64,000 nt of DNA from Hymenobacter radiodurans (GCF_004355185.1 NZ_CP037922.1:2884001-2948000); one strand, 5' to 3'. Shown: positions 38,098-47,822, counted from the first letter of the stretch. The notes: generated by a model not told the origin, from the sequence alone. A program made the numbers and translations.

Positions 38098-39584
38098 CCA
38101 CCAGTCCCACCTTTCCCCGCCTCGTGCTTCGTGCCGATGGAAATCCGCGTATAGGGCTGGGCCATGTGATGCGCCTGTTGGCTTTGGCCGATATCTTGCG
38201 CGACCAGTTCGGGTGCGTATTCGTTATTCAGGAGCCTGACCATGTGCTTCTCAGCCAGCTTCAAGAGTCCTGTTCGGAAGTCGTAGAAATGCCGCCGCAG
38301 CCAGCGGGCGGTGAGCCGGCGTGGCTGGCACACCACATATTGCGCCCCACCGACATCCTTGTACTCGATGGCTACGGATTTGAATTCAGCTACCAGGAGG
38401 CCGTGCGCCCTTACGTAGCTAAGCTGGTTTGCCTGGATGATTTGCACGCCTTCCCCTTTGCCGCCGACGTGGTGCTGAACCCTGCGGGGGGCATTTCTGA
38501 AGCCAATTACGACTTGCGGCGCCCACGGGCCCGACTGCTGAGCGGCCCAAAATATGCGCCGTTGCGGGCTGCATTCCGCTCCAATTCCGCTTCCCGTCCA
38601 GTTGCTTCGCCCTCATCGGTGCTGGTTTGTCTGGGCGGGGCCGACCCTACCCACCAGACGCAGCGCGTGGCGGCCACCCTGCTCACGCTACCTGTCGTTG
38701 AGCAGGTGCAGATCGTAGTAGGCAGTGCTTATACCGGTTGGGAATCGTTGAGTCAGTGGGCGGAACACGAAGCCAAAGTTACGCTGCACCGAAATTTGCC
38801 CCCCGACGCTTTAGCTGAGCTTATGCAAAGTTGTGGGGCAGCGGTGTGTTCACCCAGCACTATCAGCTACGAGTATTGCGCGGCTGGTGGCGGCTTGCTT
38901 TTCCTGTTGCCTACCGCCGCTAATCAGCATGATCTACACGAATTTTTGCGGTCGGCAGGCATGGCCCTACTGTACCCCAGCGCCGCCAATGTACTGACTT
39001 CCCCAGAGGTGCTGCGCATTGCAGAGCAGCTACGAGCAGCTCAGAATCAGTATTTCGACGGCCACGCCCCAGCGCGTTTACGGCAGGCATTCAATGCCTT
39101 ATGCCTACCCGATGCACCTTTTAATCTACGCCTAGTCACCGCTGCCGACTCTGATCTACTGCTGGCTTGGACAAACGAGCCAACCGTTCGGCAGGCCTCT
39201 TTCAACCCACAGCCTGTTCCCGCTGAGTTTCACGAGCGGTGGCTAAATGCCCGTCTTACTGATCCCTATGCCCTGCTGCTTTTGGCCGAAGAGGAGTCCA
39301 CGGGCGCGCCCATTGGGCTCATTCGCTTTAGTATTGCGCACGATGAAGCCACTTTGAGTTACCTGCTCGACCCTAGGTATCGGGGGCGTGGCTGGGCGGC
39401 CCCGCTGCTGGCGCTGGGCACAGCGCATCTGGCTCAAAGTTATCCGCAGGTACGACGAATAGTGGGGCATGTGCAGCGCCGAAACCAAGCTTCATTGCGC
39501 GCATTTGAGCGCGCTGGCTACACGCTGCTACCCACCCCATTATCCGGCGAGCCCGATTCGGTTACCTTTGTGTGGCTTCTTTAG
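38094..39584 (+). CDS. pseG: Fused PseG hydrolase and PseH-like N-acetyltransferase
   Basis: 496 residues from the ATG at 38094, which overlaps the pseF stop as ATGA; an ATG at 38052 is less likely. Residues 1-340 are PseG, the UDP-sugar hydrolase: VLRADGNPRIGLGHVMRLLALAD, with the catalytic His in GLGHVMR, and VLVCLGGADPTHQTQRVA. Residues 345-496 are a GNAT domain (FNLRLVTAADSDLLLAWTNE, PIGLIRFSI, acetyl-CoA loop RYRGRGWAAPLL, RRNQASLRAFERAGY) matching PseH. PseH acetylates the 4-amino group just before PseG removes UDP, so the fusion joins two consecutive steps. No separate pseH is seen in the window, which supports the reading. Confidence 0.9.
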   Translation: MTTSPTFPRLVLRADGNPRIGLGHVMRLLALADILRDQFGCVFVIQEPDHVLLSQLQESCSEVVEMPPQPAGGEPAWLAHHILRPTDILVLDGYGFEFSYQEAVRPYVAKLVCLDDLHAFPFAADVVLNPAGGISEANYDLRRPRARLLSGPKYAPLRAAFRSNSASRPVASPSSVLVCLGGADPTHQTQRVAATLLTLPVVEQVQIVVGSAYTGWESLSQWAEHEAKVTLHRNLPPDALAELMQSCGAAVCSPSTISYEYCAAGGGLLFLLPTAANQHDLHEFLRSAGMALLYPSAANVLTSPEVLRIAEQLRAAQNQYFDGHAPARLRQAFNALCLPDAPFNLRLVTAADSDLLLAWTNEPTVRQASFNPQPVPAEFHERWLNARLTDPYALLLLAEEESTGAPIGLIRFSIAHDEATLSYLLDPRYRGRGWAAPLLALGTAHLAQSYPQVRRIVGHVQRRNQASLRAFERAGYTLLPTPLSGEPDSVTFVWLL

Positions 39585-39684
39585 GGGGCAAATTTTTAGT
39601 CTTAAAAGTCGCTCATCCTTGGCTGGCTTCAGCAGCGCACCGGCTGACAGAAGAATTGAGTAGCAGCGCCTAACCTCTTTATCT

Positions 39685-40719
39685 ATGCATATCGGCTCCC
39701 GCCCTATCGGCCCCGACCAACCGCCTTTTGTTATTGCTGAGCTTAGTGGCAACCATAACCAGTCGTTGGAGCGTGCCTTTGCCATTATTGATGCAGTAGC
39801 AGCGGCCGGCGCACATGCCATCAAGCTCCAAACCTATACTGCCGATACCATGACGCTGCCCGGCGCCTACCGCATCGACGACCCGAACTCGTTGTGGTTT
39901 GGCCGGGAGTTGCACGAGTTGTATCAGGAAGCTTACACACCCTGGGAATGGCACCAGCCATTATTTGAGCGCGCGAAATCGCTGGGGATGCTAGCCTTTA
40001 GCTCGCCCTTCGACGAAACAGCCGTCGATTTTCTGGAATCGCTCGACGTGCCCGCCTACAAGATTGCATCCTTCGAAAATACGGATTGGCCCCTGCTGCG
40101 GCGCGTAGCCGCCACCGGCAAGCCCGTCATTATGAGCACTGGTGCCAGCACTTTAGCCGAAGTAGCGGAGGCGGTGGATGTACTCCGCCAAGCCGGTTGT
40201 CAGGAGTTGGTCTTACTAAAATGCACCAGCACTTACCCCGCCACGCCCCAAAACACCAATCTGCGCACCATCCCGCATCTGACCCAGCTTTTCCCAGAAT
40301 GCCCCATAGGCCTCTCCGATCATACCATGGGCGTGGGTGCTGCAGTAGCGGCCGTGGCGCTGGGTGCCTGCGTTATTGAGAAGCACGTAACCCTCCGCCG
40401 CGCCGACGGTGGTGTCGATTCGGCTTTTTCTCTGGAACCCGAGGAGGTAGCTGCTTTGGTCACCGAAACGGAGCGGGCTTGGCAGGCATTGGGCCAGATT
40501 CAGTATGGAGTGCAGCGGGCCGAGGAGAAAAGTCGTCTGTACAAACGCTCCTTATATGTGGCTCAGGATATACGAGCGGGAGACCTATTTACGAAAGAAA
40601 ACCTGCGGGTAGTACGCCCCGGCGACGGCCTGGCGCCGCGCTACTATGAGCCCTTGCTGGGTAAGCCGGCCCGCCAGAACTTGCGAGCAGGCACACCGCT
40701 CACCTGGGAAGCACTGTAA
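39685..40719 (+). CDS. pseI: Pseudaminic acid synthase
   Basis: 344 residues. A NeuB-family TIM barrel that condenses the six-carbon sugar with phosphoenolpyruvate to make pseudaminic acid. Landmarks are FVIAELSGNHNQSLERA near residue 14, AIKLQTYTADTMTLPG near 50, YKIASFENTDWPLL, VIMSTGASTLAEV, LLKCTSTYPATP and GLSDHTMGVGAAVAAVALGA. The C-terminal SAF/antifreeze-like domain (KRSLYVAQDIRAGDLFT, GDGLAPRYYEPLLG) closes the active site of the partner subunit. It follows pseG by 100 bases, in which a GGGGGCAAA copy with five G occurs. Confidence 0.95.
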   Translation: MHIGSRPIGPDQPPFVIAELSGNHNQSLERAFAIIDAVAAAGAHAIKLQTYTADTMTLPGAYRIDDPNSLWFGRELHELYQEAYTPWEWHQPLFERAKSLGMLAFSSPFDETAVDFLESLDVPAYKIASFENTDWPLLRRVAATGKPVIMSTGASTLAEVAEAVDVLRQAGCQELVLLKCTSTYPATPQNTNLRTIPHLTQLFPECPIGLSDHTMGVGAAVAAVALGACVIEKHVTLRRADGGVDSAFSLEPEEVAALVTETERAWQALGQIQYGVQRAEEKSRLYKRSLYVAQDIRAGDLFTKENLRVVRPGDGLAPRYYEPLLGKPARQNLRAGTPLTWEAL

Positions 40720-40728
40720 CCCAACATC

Positions 40729-42024
40729 ATGTCGTATCTGGCTCAGCTCGTTGCCCGCACCCGCGACATTTTGCAACTGCGCTTCACCGATTTGTTTGCC
40801 CAATTGCCTCCCACAATGTTGGGGGGCATTTCGCCACCCAATCCGGTAAAGCGACTCATAAAAGTGTTGGGTTACGCGGGTGTTCGGCTGGTGGGAAACG
40901 CTCTGAAGCCCGTGCACAATGCCGAGAATCTGCGGGGGGCAATTTGGCTGTATGTCGTAAGTCAGAACAACTACGAAGCCCTAGAATTTATTCGCACAGG
41001 CTTACCAAACAGCGTATTTGTTGCTGGTCAGAGCAAACAAATCGGGCGGTATAATAGCCACGTAAACCGGCTTTCTCTCCGCCGCAAACTGCTATATTAC
41101 TGGCAATTCCCATTGGTACTAACCGGGCTTTGGCGCACAGAAGGAAGCCGGGCGCTACGCTTTTTCGATTTGATTTTTAACGCCATCGGCTACTATGAAG
41201 TGTATGTGCGGGCGTTGCGTCATTACAAACCCAAAGCCATCATCTTCGCCAATGACCACAACGACGACGCCCGCGCACTACTACTCGCCGCTCGCACCTG
41301 CCGGATACCCACTGCTTATGTACAACACGCCAGCGTAAGCACCTACTTTCCACCGCTGAGCTTCGATCTAAGCCTTCTGGAAGGTCAGGATGCCTTGGAT
41401 AAATACCGGCAATGCGGCCCAGTTCAGGGCCGCGTAGAGCTAGTAGGTATGCCCAAAGCTGATGCTTTTCTACGTCAGCGCAATACGGCTCCGGTAGTGC
41501 AACGCGTGGGTATTGCCGTCAATTTGCTGGATGACACGGAAGCAATACGAGCAACCGTAGCTGCTTTACTCCAAGCGTTTCCTAGAATCACATTCACCTT
41601 CCGCCCTCATCCCGGCGACACCCGTGATTTCGGTTTTTTACGGGAGTACCCGCAGCTGCTTTTTTCAAATGCGCGCCAGCAAAACGTGTTTGAATTTTTG
41701 CAGCAGCAAGACGCTCTTATCGCCGCCGACACTTCAACGCATTTAGAGGCTACACTCCTCAATTTGGCGAGTATATACTATCGCTTAGGCACCCACACTG
41801 TTGCCGATGACTACTATGGATATGTGGCGAATGGTCTGGTAGAAAGAGCGGCTACTCTACCGGAATTGGGTGAATTGTTGCGGCGCTATGAACAGCACAA
41901 GCCTGCTAACCTTTACCAACGGGCTGCTTACTATAATTCAACTTTGGGCACTCCCCATGAAGGCCACAGTAAAAATATTGCTTTAGATAAATTATTAGAC
42001 TGGATAGCTAAACCGTACTTTTAG
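40729..42024 (+). CDS. GT-B-type sugar transferase, candidate nonulosonic acid transferase
   Basis: 431 residues. It lacks a signal peptide and shows a GT-B-like pattern. The segment FTFRPHPGDTRDFGF (near residue 285) carries an HP motif, and ALIAADTSTHLEATLLNL (near 335) carries a Ser/Thr motif. Both resemble the CMP-binding HP and S/T motifs of bacterial sialyl- and polysialyltransferases, and also CDP-glycerol-type transferases. VQHASVSTYFPPL and VELVGMPKADAFL fit this superfamily too. It starts 9 bases after pseI, so it is a good candidate for using the CMP-pseudaminic acid made by the locus. The specificity is an inference. Confidence 0.72.
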   Translation: MSYLAQLVARTRDILQLRFTDLFAQLPPTMLGGISPPNPVKRLIKVLGYAGVRLVGNALKPVHNAENLRGAIWLYVVSQNNYEALEFIRTGLPNSVFVAGQSKQIGRYNSHVNRLSLRRKLLYYWQFPLVLTGLWRTEGSRALRFFDLIFNAIGYYEVYVRALRHYKPKAIIFANDHNDDARALLLAARTCRIPTAYVQHASVSTYFPPLSFDLSLLEGQDALDKYRQCGPVQGRVELVGMPKADAFLRQRNTAPVVQRVGIAVNLLDDTEAIRATVAALLQAFPRITFTFRPHPGDTRDFGFLREYPQLLFSNARQQNVFEFLQQQDALIAADTSTHLEATLLNLASIYYRLGTHTVADDYYGYVANGLVERAATLPELGELLRRYEQHKPANLYQRAAYYNSTLGTPHEGHSKNIALDKLLDWIAKPYF

Positions 42025-42048
42025 CCGTCTTTTCCTTAAAATATCTCT

Positions 42049-43869
42049 ATGAGAAATTGTTTACTCAGAGTATCACTTCTTTCTGCTATCATACTTTTCG
42101 CATCCGGTCTATTTAGCATTAGCTTACAAGCTCAGACCTTAGCTGGATCAGGTAACAAGCTGAATTTTAATGGATTTAGCACATACATAAACTGTGGTAC
42201 CAGTAACCGCGGCATTACTCAGCAAGTGAGTGTGGAGGCTTGGGTTCGCACCACCAGCAGTGGCTACCAGTGGGTAGCGGGGAAATACTCAAACTCACTA
42301 GTAGAGGAAAAAGGCTTTCACTTGTACACCAACAATGGTGCGGCCTATTTCAATGGGCGCACCAGTGTTGGTTTGTATATGTCCTCGGGAGCCTCACGCA
42401 CGCGCGTTGACGATGGGCGTTGGCATCATTTAGCAGGAGTATGTAACATCAATTCCTGGCAAATCTATGTAGATGGAGTACTGGAAAACAGTGCCACCTA
42501 TCCTTTCTCCCGAGCAGACCTGACTACAAGTTCAGCCCTAGCTATTGGCGAGTATATTGTACAGGCAGAAAACCTGTTTTTAGGCGACATTGACGAAATC
42601 CGGGTGTGGCGCACGGCCTTGACTGAAGACCAGATCCGGACCAATATGTGCCGCAAGATTTCGCCTGTACCTGCTGAGCTAGTGGCCTATTATAACTTCG
42701 ATCAGACCTCCGGCACCATAGCGGTTGACAAAGGGAGTGTGCCTGTCAACGGTACGCTAAGCAACTTTACTGGCGCTGCACTCTGGCAACCATCCGGAGC
42801 CGCCATTGGAGATGCCAGCACCTTTGCTTACGGAACCGACTTGCGGACGACACGTCTCCGCATAAAAGCGACCAACGGCGACTCGGCCATCGTCAACAAT
42901 ATTAGAACCCAAACGGATGGCGTACAGCTGTATGTTGTAAATCAGGAGCCTTCCATTAAGCCTGCTGCAGGAACTAGTGCGGCTGTGTACTTTGGGGTGT
43001 TCAGTCGAGGACTTACTGGTGCCTATGATTTTCGGCTTCGTCCTGTGGGCGGTTTGGGTTGTTCAGGTCTCTCTGTGCGGCCTGCTAATGATGGTATTTG
43101 GTCAACTCTAACTACAACGACCTCAACTTCGACTTCAGTGCTTGCCACGCAGCAGACCTACCGAGCTGAGTATATGCAGACGGGAATTGTGCTTAACGTA
43201 CCCGTAGTTGCTATTAGCGGCGACTCTGTAATATGCCTTAACAGCAATACGCAACTCACTGCCGCTGCCGCCGGAGCTCAATCCTACCGCTGGAGCAACG
43301 GTGCTACTACCCCCACTATTAGCGTATCACAACCGGGTATTTATACCGTAACAGCAACCTTTGCCGCCGGCTGCACCACTACGCGCAGTCGGCAGGTGGC
43401 ATTGCGCGCATCCAGTCCAGTGCCTGCTTTTGCTTTGGGCCCTGATACTACCGTATGCGAGGGTACTCCTTTGCTATTGCGAGCGCCAGTAGGTAATGCG
43501 TATTCCTACTTATGGTCGGATGGCTCGACGGGCAGCACGCTTCTAGCCCGCCAGGGCGGCACGTATAGCGTAACAGTGCGTAGTGGTTGCAACACCCAAA
43601 CAGCCAGCAGAACGCTGACCGCTCAACTCTGCGTGCCCAACATTATCACGCCTAACAAAGACGGTCGCAACGATGCCTTCGTAGTTGCTTCTTATACCGT
43701 AGGCGAATGGTCGTTGGCAATTTATAACCGTTGGGGCAAGGAAGTGTATCAAACAGAGCGTTACCTCAACGACTGGGGCACCAGTGCTGCGCCAGGCGTT
43801 TATTACTATATGCTGCGCCGCAGCAGCACCAACAGCGCCATTAAAGGGTGGCTGGAAGTGGTTCGCTAA
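42049..43869 (+). CDS. Secreted LamG-domain protein with T9SS type B C-terminal domain
   Basis: 606 residues. The signal peptide ends in FSISLQAQT. Residues 35-215 are a LamG/concanavalin-like jelly roll (NFNGFSTYINCG, VSVEAWVRTTSSGYQW, DDGRWHHLAGVCN, DIDEIRVWRTALTEDQI, YYNFDQ). Two Ig/PKD-like segments with YRWSNGATTPTISVSQPGIY and YSYLWSDGSTGSTL follow. The C-terminus has VPNIITPNKDGRNDAFVV and VYYYMLRR, the gliding-associated sorting domain for type IX secretion. It sits 24 bases after the candidate transferase within a glycan operon, which suggests it may be a surface acceptor or adhesin linked to that glycan (inference). Confidence 0.87.
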   Translation: MRNCLLRVSLLSAIILFASGLFSISLQAQTLAGSGNKLNFNGFSTYINCGTSNRGITQQVSVEAWVRTTSSGYQWVAGKYSNSLVEEKGFHLYTNNGAAYFNGRTSVGLYMSSGASRTRVDDGRWHHLAGVCNINSWQIYVDGVLENSATYPFSRADLTTSSALAIGEYIVQAENLFLGDIDEIRVWRTALTEDQIRTNMCRKISPVPAELVAYYNFDQTSGTIAVDKGSVPVNGTLSNFTGAALWQPSGAAIGDASTFAYGTDLRTTRLRIKATNGDSAIVNNIRTQTDGVQLYVVNQEPSIKPAAGTSAAVYFGVFSRGLTGAYDFRLRPVGGLGCSGLSVRPANDGIWSTLTTTTSTSTSVLATQQTYRAEYMQTGIVLNVPVVAISGDSVICLNSNTQLTAAAAGAQSYRWSNGATTPTISVSQPGIYTVTATFAAGCTTTRSRQVALRASSPVPAFALGPDTTVCEGTPLLLRAPVGNAYSYLWSDGSTGSTLLARQGGTYSVTVRSGCNTQTASRTLTAQLCVPNIITPNKDGRNDAFVVASYTVGEWSLAIYNRWGKEVYQTERYLNDWGTSAAPGVYYYMLRRSSTNSAIKGWLEVVR

Positions 43870-43872
43870 AAA

Positions 43873-45321
43873 ATGCCTAATGCAGTAGCCATCAGCTCCA
43901 ACTCGTATTTTCGTGCTGATGCCTGCTTCTCCTTCTGCCCTTTTACCCCCATAGTCAGTCGAGCGCTTTCACAAGAAGTCAGGCTGGCTTATGTTCTGCA
44001 TCACTTCAGGCAGGCCTATTTGGTAGTCCCGGAACTGACAATTGGCTACTCAGATATGCAGCCGCAGCTCGAAATAGCAGACCAAGCAGATGGCTTTTTT
44101 CAGCGGCAGCAACCATTTCCACCAGCACCAACCTGGCGCGAGTGGCAGGGTAAGCGTATTGCCTTCTTTTTCGATACTAAGCCAGAGCACCCACTGTTGG
44201 AGCTTCTGCCCGGCGGTCGGGCTATCATCCATGCCGATATAATTTCGGCCGCCTTTTATCTGCTCAGCGGCTGGCAGGAGTATTTTTCTGAGGAGCGCGA
44301 CCAGCACGGACGGTTTCCCTACGCAATCAGCGTCCAGCAGCAGTACGGATTTGTGGCGGTACCGGTAGTCAACTACTACTTCGATGTATTGCGCACAGCG
44401 GTAGAGTATATTACTGGCCAAAGGTTGCAGCTGCGCGGCTGGGGGTCAAATCAGGCACCATTCGCGACGTTTATAACCCACGACATCGATAACTGCCTCA
44501 GCGCCTGGAAGAGCGAGGGCAAAGCGGCCCTACATAAAGGGCAGTTGGCCTTATTCGGGCGCTTATTGTGGCGGCGGCTACGAGGGCAGGACGACTGGAA
44601 TAACCTGGAAGAAGTGCAGGCCGAAACCGAGCGCTGGGGGGCAAAATCCACGTTCTTTTTTCTTGGTAATCCAGACCGCGCCGCCAACGGCATCCGCAAT
44701 GCAGACTACGATCTGACCACGCCACACTTCCAAAAACGCATTCAACGCCTAGCTCAGAACGGTGCTGAAATAGCCGTGCATGGCAGCCTCGGGACGTCTC
44801 AAAATGCCCCCCAGCTCCGACAAGAGAAGGAAAAGCTCCCGGTAGCAGCACTGGGCAACCGTTTTCACTACCTCAGTTGGGAGCCGCGCCAGTCGCCGCA
44901 CACTGTAGCAGCGGCCGGGTTTGCCTACGATTCTACGCTAGGATTTGCGGAGCATTATGGCTTTCGACATTCTTACTGCTTACCGTTTTATCCCTTCAAT
45001 TTCGAGGTGGGCAAAGCGTTTGAATTTCTGGAAATCCCGCTCCATGTGATGGATGCCACCTTACATCATCCTAACTATCTGCAACTGGCCCCGCACGAAA
45101 TTCTGCCGGCTCTGGTGCCCATGTTTCAGGAAATTGAGCGCTTTGGCGGGGTATGCACCGTGCTTTGGCACAACGAGAATTTTGCCCCCCAGAATCAAAA
45201 AAACGGGCCTCGGCAGTTCCAAGAACTAGTACACTACCTTCGCAGCCGCAACACAGCATTCGTAAATGGCGCGGATATTCTAGCCCATCTGAATTCTCCT
45301 ACGGCGTCAGCATCAGCCTGA
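43873..45321 (+). CDS. Polysaccharide deacetylase family protein
   Basis: 482 residues, starting 3 bases after the LamG gene. The first 190 residues form the extra N-terminal domain often seen in Bacteroidota proteins of this type. The NodB-like domain has the metal-binding FITHDIDNCL near residue 200, AKSTFFFLGNPD near 258, and AEIAVHGSLGT near 300, with a late WHNENF as the final His motif. It may remove acetyl groups from a surface polysaccharide. No signal peptide is clear, so the location is uncertain. It contains three copies of the GGGGGGC(A/T) motif, two on the opposite strand. Confidence 0.85.
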   Translation: MPNAVAISSNSYFRADACFSFCPFTPIVSRALSQEVRLAYVLHHFRQAYLVVPELTIGYSDMQPQLEIADQADGFFQRQQPFPPAPTWREWQGKRIAFFFDTKPEHPLLELLPGGRAIIHADIISAAFYLLSGWQEYFSEERDQHGRFPYAISVQQQYGFVAVPVVNYYFDVLRTAVEYITGQRLQLRGWGSNQAPFATFITHDIDNCLSAWKSEGKAALHKGQLALFGRLLWRRLRGQDDWNNLEEVQAETERWGAKSTFFFLGNPDRAANGIRNADYDLTTPHFQKRIQRLAQNGAEIAVHGSLGTSQNAPQLRQEKEKLPVAALGNRFHYLSWEPRQSPHTVAAAGFAYDSTLGFAEHYGFRHSYCLPFYPFNFEVGKAFEFLEIPLHVMDATLHHPNYLQLAPHEILPALVPMFQEIERFGGVCTVLWHNENFAPQNQKNGPRQFQELVHYLRSRNTAFVNGADILAHLNSPTASASA

Positions 45322-45359
45322 CAATTAACTAAAAATCAACTAATTAGTAAACAGCACAC

Positions 45360-46837
45360 TTGGGCATCGTTCAGCGGCAGGGACTGCGCAACACCATTAT
45401 TGCCTACATCGGGTTAGGCCTCGGCTTTGTAAATACTGTGCTGGTGCTGCCCAACCTGCTGGCCGCCGACCAGATTGGGTTGACTCGGGTGCTGGTGTCA
45501 GTAGCGACCATTTACGCGCAGCTGGCGGCCTTTGGGTTTGCCAGCACCGGCATTCGCTTTTTCCCTTATTTCCGCGATAAAGCCACTGGCCACCAAGGGT
45601 TTCTGCCGATGCTGCTGGGCGTTCCGCTGCTGGGCTTTGCCGTCATGACCATCATCTACGTACTGGGCAAACCCTTTCTGTTGGCTCAATATGAGCGTGA
45701 CGCGGCGCTGCTCAATCCGTATTACTTCTGGGGGCAATTCTGGCCCTGTTTACGCTGTTTTATTCCTTGCAGGATGCGTACCTGAAGGCGCTCTATCAAA
45801 CGGCTTTTTCATCCTTTGTGCAGGATATTCTGCTGCGCGTGCTCACGGTGGTAGCGGCGCTTTTATTCTCGTTGGGATATCTAACCTTTCATCAATTTGT
45901 GCTGGCTTTTATTGGCAGCTATGGATTCGCTACGCTGCTGCTGGCGCTCTATGTGATGTACTTGGGTGAGTGGCACTTGCGGCCTTCCAAGGCAGCATTG
46001 GGGGTAGTGCCCGTGCGGGAAGTGCTCAGCTTCAGCGGGTTCGTGATTCTGTCCAGCTTGTCGGGCACCATCATCGGCTCCATCGATTCGCTGATGGTAG
46101 GTTCTAGTATAAGTTTGGCGGCTACGGGCGTGTATACCACTGCGTTTTTTATTAGCACTGCGCTTACTATTCCGGCTCGCTCGCTGAATAAGATTGCTTT
46201 TCCGCTGCTGGCGGAGTACTGGAAAGCGCAGGATATGCCGCGCATGGCCGACTTTTACCGCCGCACTACGCGGCTCAACACGGTGGTGGGGTGTTGGCTG
46301 GCGCTGGGCATTGGCTTGAATCTGGACTTCATTTACTCGCTAATGCGGCCCGAATTTGCGGCTGGCGCCACGTCCGTGTTGCTGCTGCTGGCCGGACGCC
46401 TTTTCGATAGCATAACGGGTGTCAACGGCTTGATACTGGTCACCTCCCCCCGCTACCGCTTCGATTTGGTGTTCAATGTGTCGCTGGCGGTAGCTACGGT
46501 GCTGCTCAATCTGCTCCTGATTCCGTTGTACGGCCTCACCGGCGCAGCTCTTGCTACCCTCCTGGCCATGACTGGCATCAACGTGGCGCGCACCTGGTTT
46601 GTGTGGCGCGCCTACGGCTTGCAGCCCTTCGATTTTCGGATTCCGCTGGTTTTAGCAGTTGCTGCCGCTGCTGGTTTAGCAGCATGGCTGGTGCCAATTA
46701 CTCACTCGGTTTTCGTCACGATGCTCGTTCGCTCTACAATGCTTACAAGCGTATATGGGGGGCTTTTGTTGCTGACGCGGGCTGTACCAGAGGTTAGTAA
46801 CCTGTGGCAGCAGGTGCGCCGACGGGCCCATTTTTAA
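45360..46837 (+). CDS. Polysaccharide flippase, Wzx/MATE-like (frameshifted)
   Basis: Restoring one base gives about 492 residues with around 12-14 membrane segments. The TTG start at 45360 gives MGIVQRQGLRNTIIAYIGLGLGF, the usual N-terminus of the lipopolysaccharide-biosynthesis exporters of this phylum. The frame breaks at 45730-45734 (TGGGGGCAATT); with six G it reads YFWGAILALFTLFYSLQDAYLKAL and continues to 46837. It should flip lipid-linked glycan units across the inner membrane, fitting its place after the pse genes and the deacetylase. The end overlaps the convergent CPBP gene by four bases. Confidence 0.88.
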
Positions 46838-47697
46838 AGCTCTAGGCTGTCTATCGACGCATCTCTCATAGCAACGCTCTGCTGCGTGGCCCGCCAGATA
46901 AGCCAGGTTCCGCCAGCGAAAATGACGGCCGCTATGACTATCATTAGAAGTAGTGTCGAGCCACCGGGTAATAGGGCGATTGGGTCTTCTACATTCTGCC
47001 ACTTCGGATTTTGCAAAGCCTTCCAAGCCACGGCATTGTTCAGAAAATGCACCACGATGCACGCCGCCAATGAGTGCGTGCGGTAGTACAGCCAACCCAA
47101 AAAGAGCCCTAACAGAAACGCCGATACAACCTGAGCCGGATTCAAGTGGATAATCCCGAATAATAAACTGGACTGTACTATGGCTTTGCGGGGACTGTAG
47201 TTTTTGAGTAGCCCCGGCAGAAGCAAGCCCCGAAAGAGTAGCTCTTCTAGAATGGGAGCCGAGATGCAAATAACAAAAAACGATAGCCCAGGAAATGCAT
47301 TTAGCTTCTGCATAGAATCGCTCATCCAGTTGGGCAGATGCAGGAACACAACCAACGTGCGCAAGGCCATCTGCGCGAACACCAGTAGCGGCAGCAATAG
47401 GTACACCAACGGAATTTCGCGCGACGCCAGCAGCCGAATCGGCTGACGGCGCACCGCCGGAATTTTCCAGAGCAGAAATACGATGATCAGAGCCTTAGCC
47501 AAATCACTGGCTACCACAGTCACAATGATGGATTGCGCGTGGGTTGTAAAGCGAAGGAAGGGAATGGACAGAAATCCTAGGACGAGTGCCAGTAGCATAA
47601 ACCAGCCGAGCGCGCCCCAACTTTCCTTCACGGTTGGGTACGCAGCAGGTTGATTTATAGAAGCTTGGATTTCAGATTCGGGTAACGTTTCGATCAT
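46834..47697 (-). CDS. CPBP family intramembrane metalloprotease
   Basis: 287 residues with about eight hydrophobic segments. The CAAX-protease/bacteriocin-processing motifs are EELLFRGLLLPG (EExxxR), FGIIHLNPAQ (the second-motif His) and VVHFLNNAV (the third motif, HxxxN/B). These residues bind zinc in the membrane. The substrates of such stand-alone proteases are mostly unknown. The ATG at 47697 begins MIETLPESEIQASINQ, a soluble N-terminal tail of about 25 residues before the first helix. It is convergent with the flippase, overlapping by 4 bases. Confidence 0.9.
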   Translation of the reverse strand: MIETLPESEIQASINQPAAYPTVKESWGALGWFMLLALVLGFLSIPFLRFTTHAQSIIVTVVASDLAKALIIVFLLWKIPAVRRQPIRLLASREIPLVYLLLPLLVFAQMALRTLVVFLHLPNWMSDSMQKLNAFPGLSFFVICISAPILEELLFRGLLLPGLLKNYSPRKAIVQSSLLFGIIHLNPAQVVSAFLLGLFLGWLYYRTHSLAACIVVHFLNNAVAWKALQNPKWQNVEDPIALLPGGSTLLLMIVIAAVIFAGGTWLIWRATQQSVAMRDASIDSLEL

Positions 47698-47822
47698 CGG
47701 ATAGCTATAGAAAAGATAGATGCTTAAAGCTACCTAAAACTGCTTCATTGCTGTGTTACTTCGCTCGAATCAGGTTTTAAAAATTCGGTATTGCTGTCGG
47801 AAGGCATCCGTTTATCAGGCAT

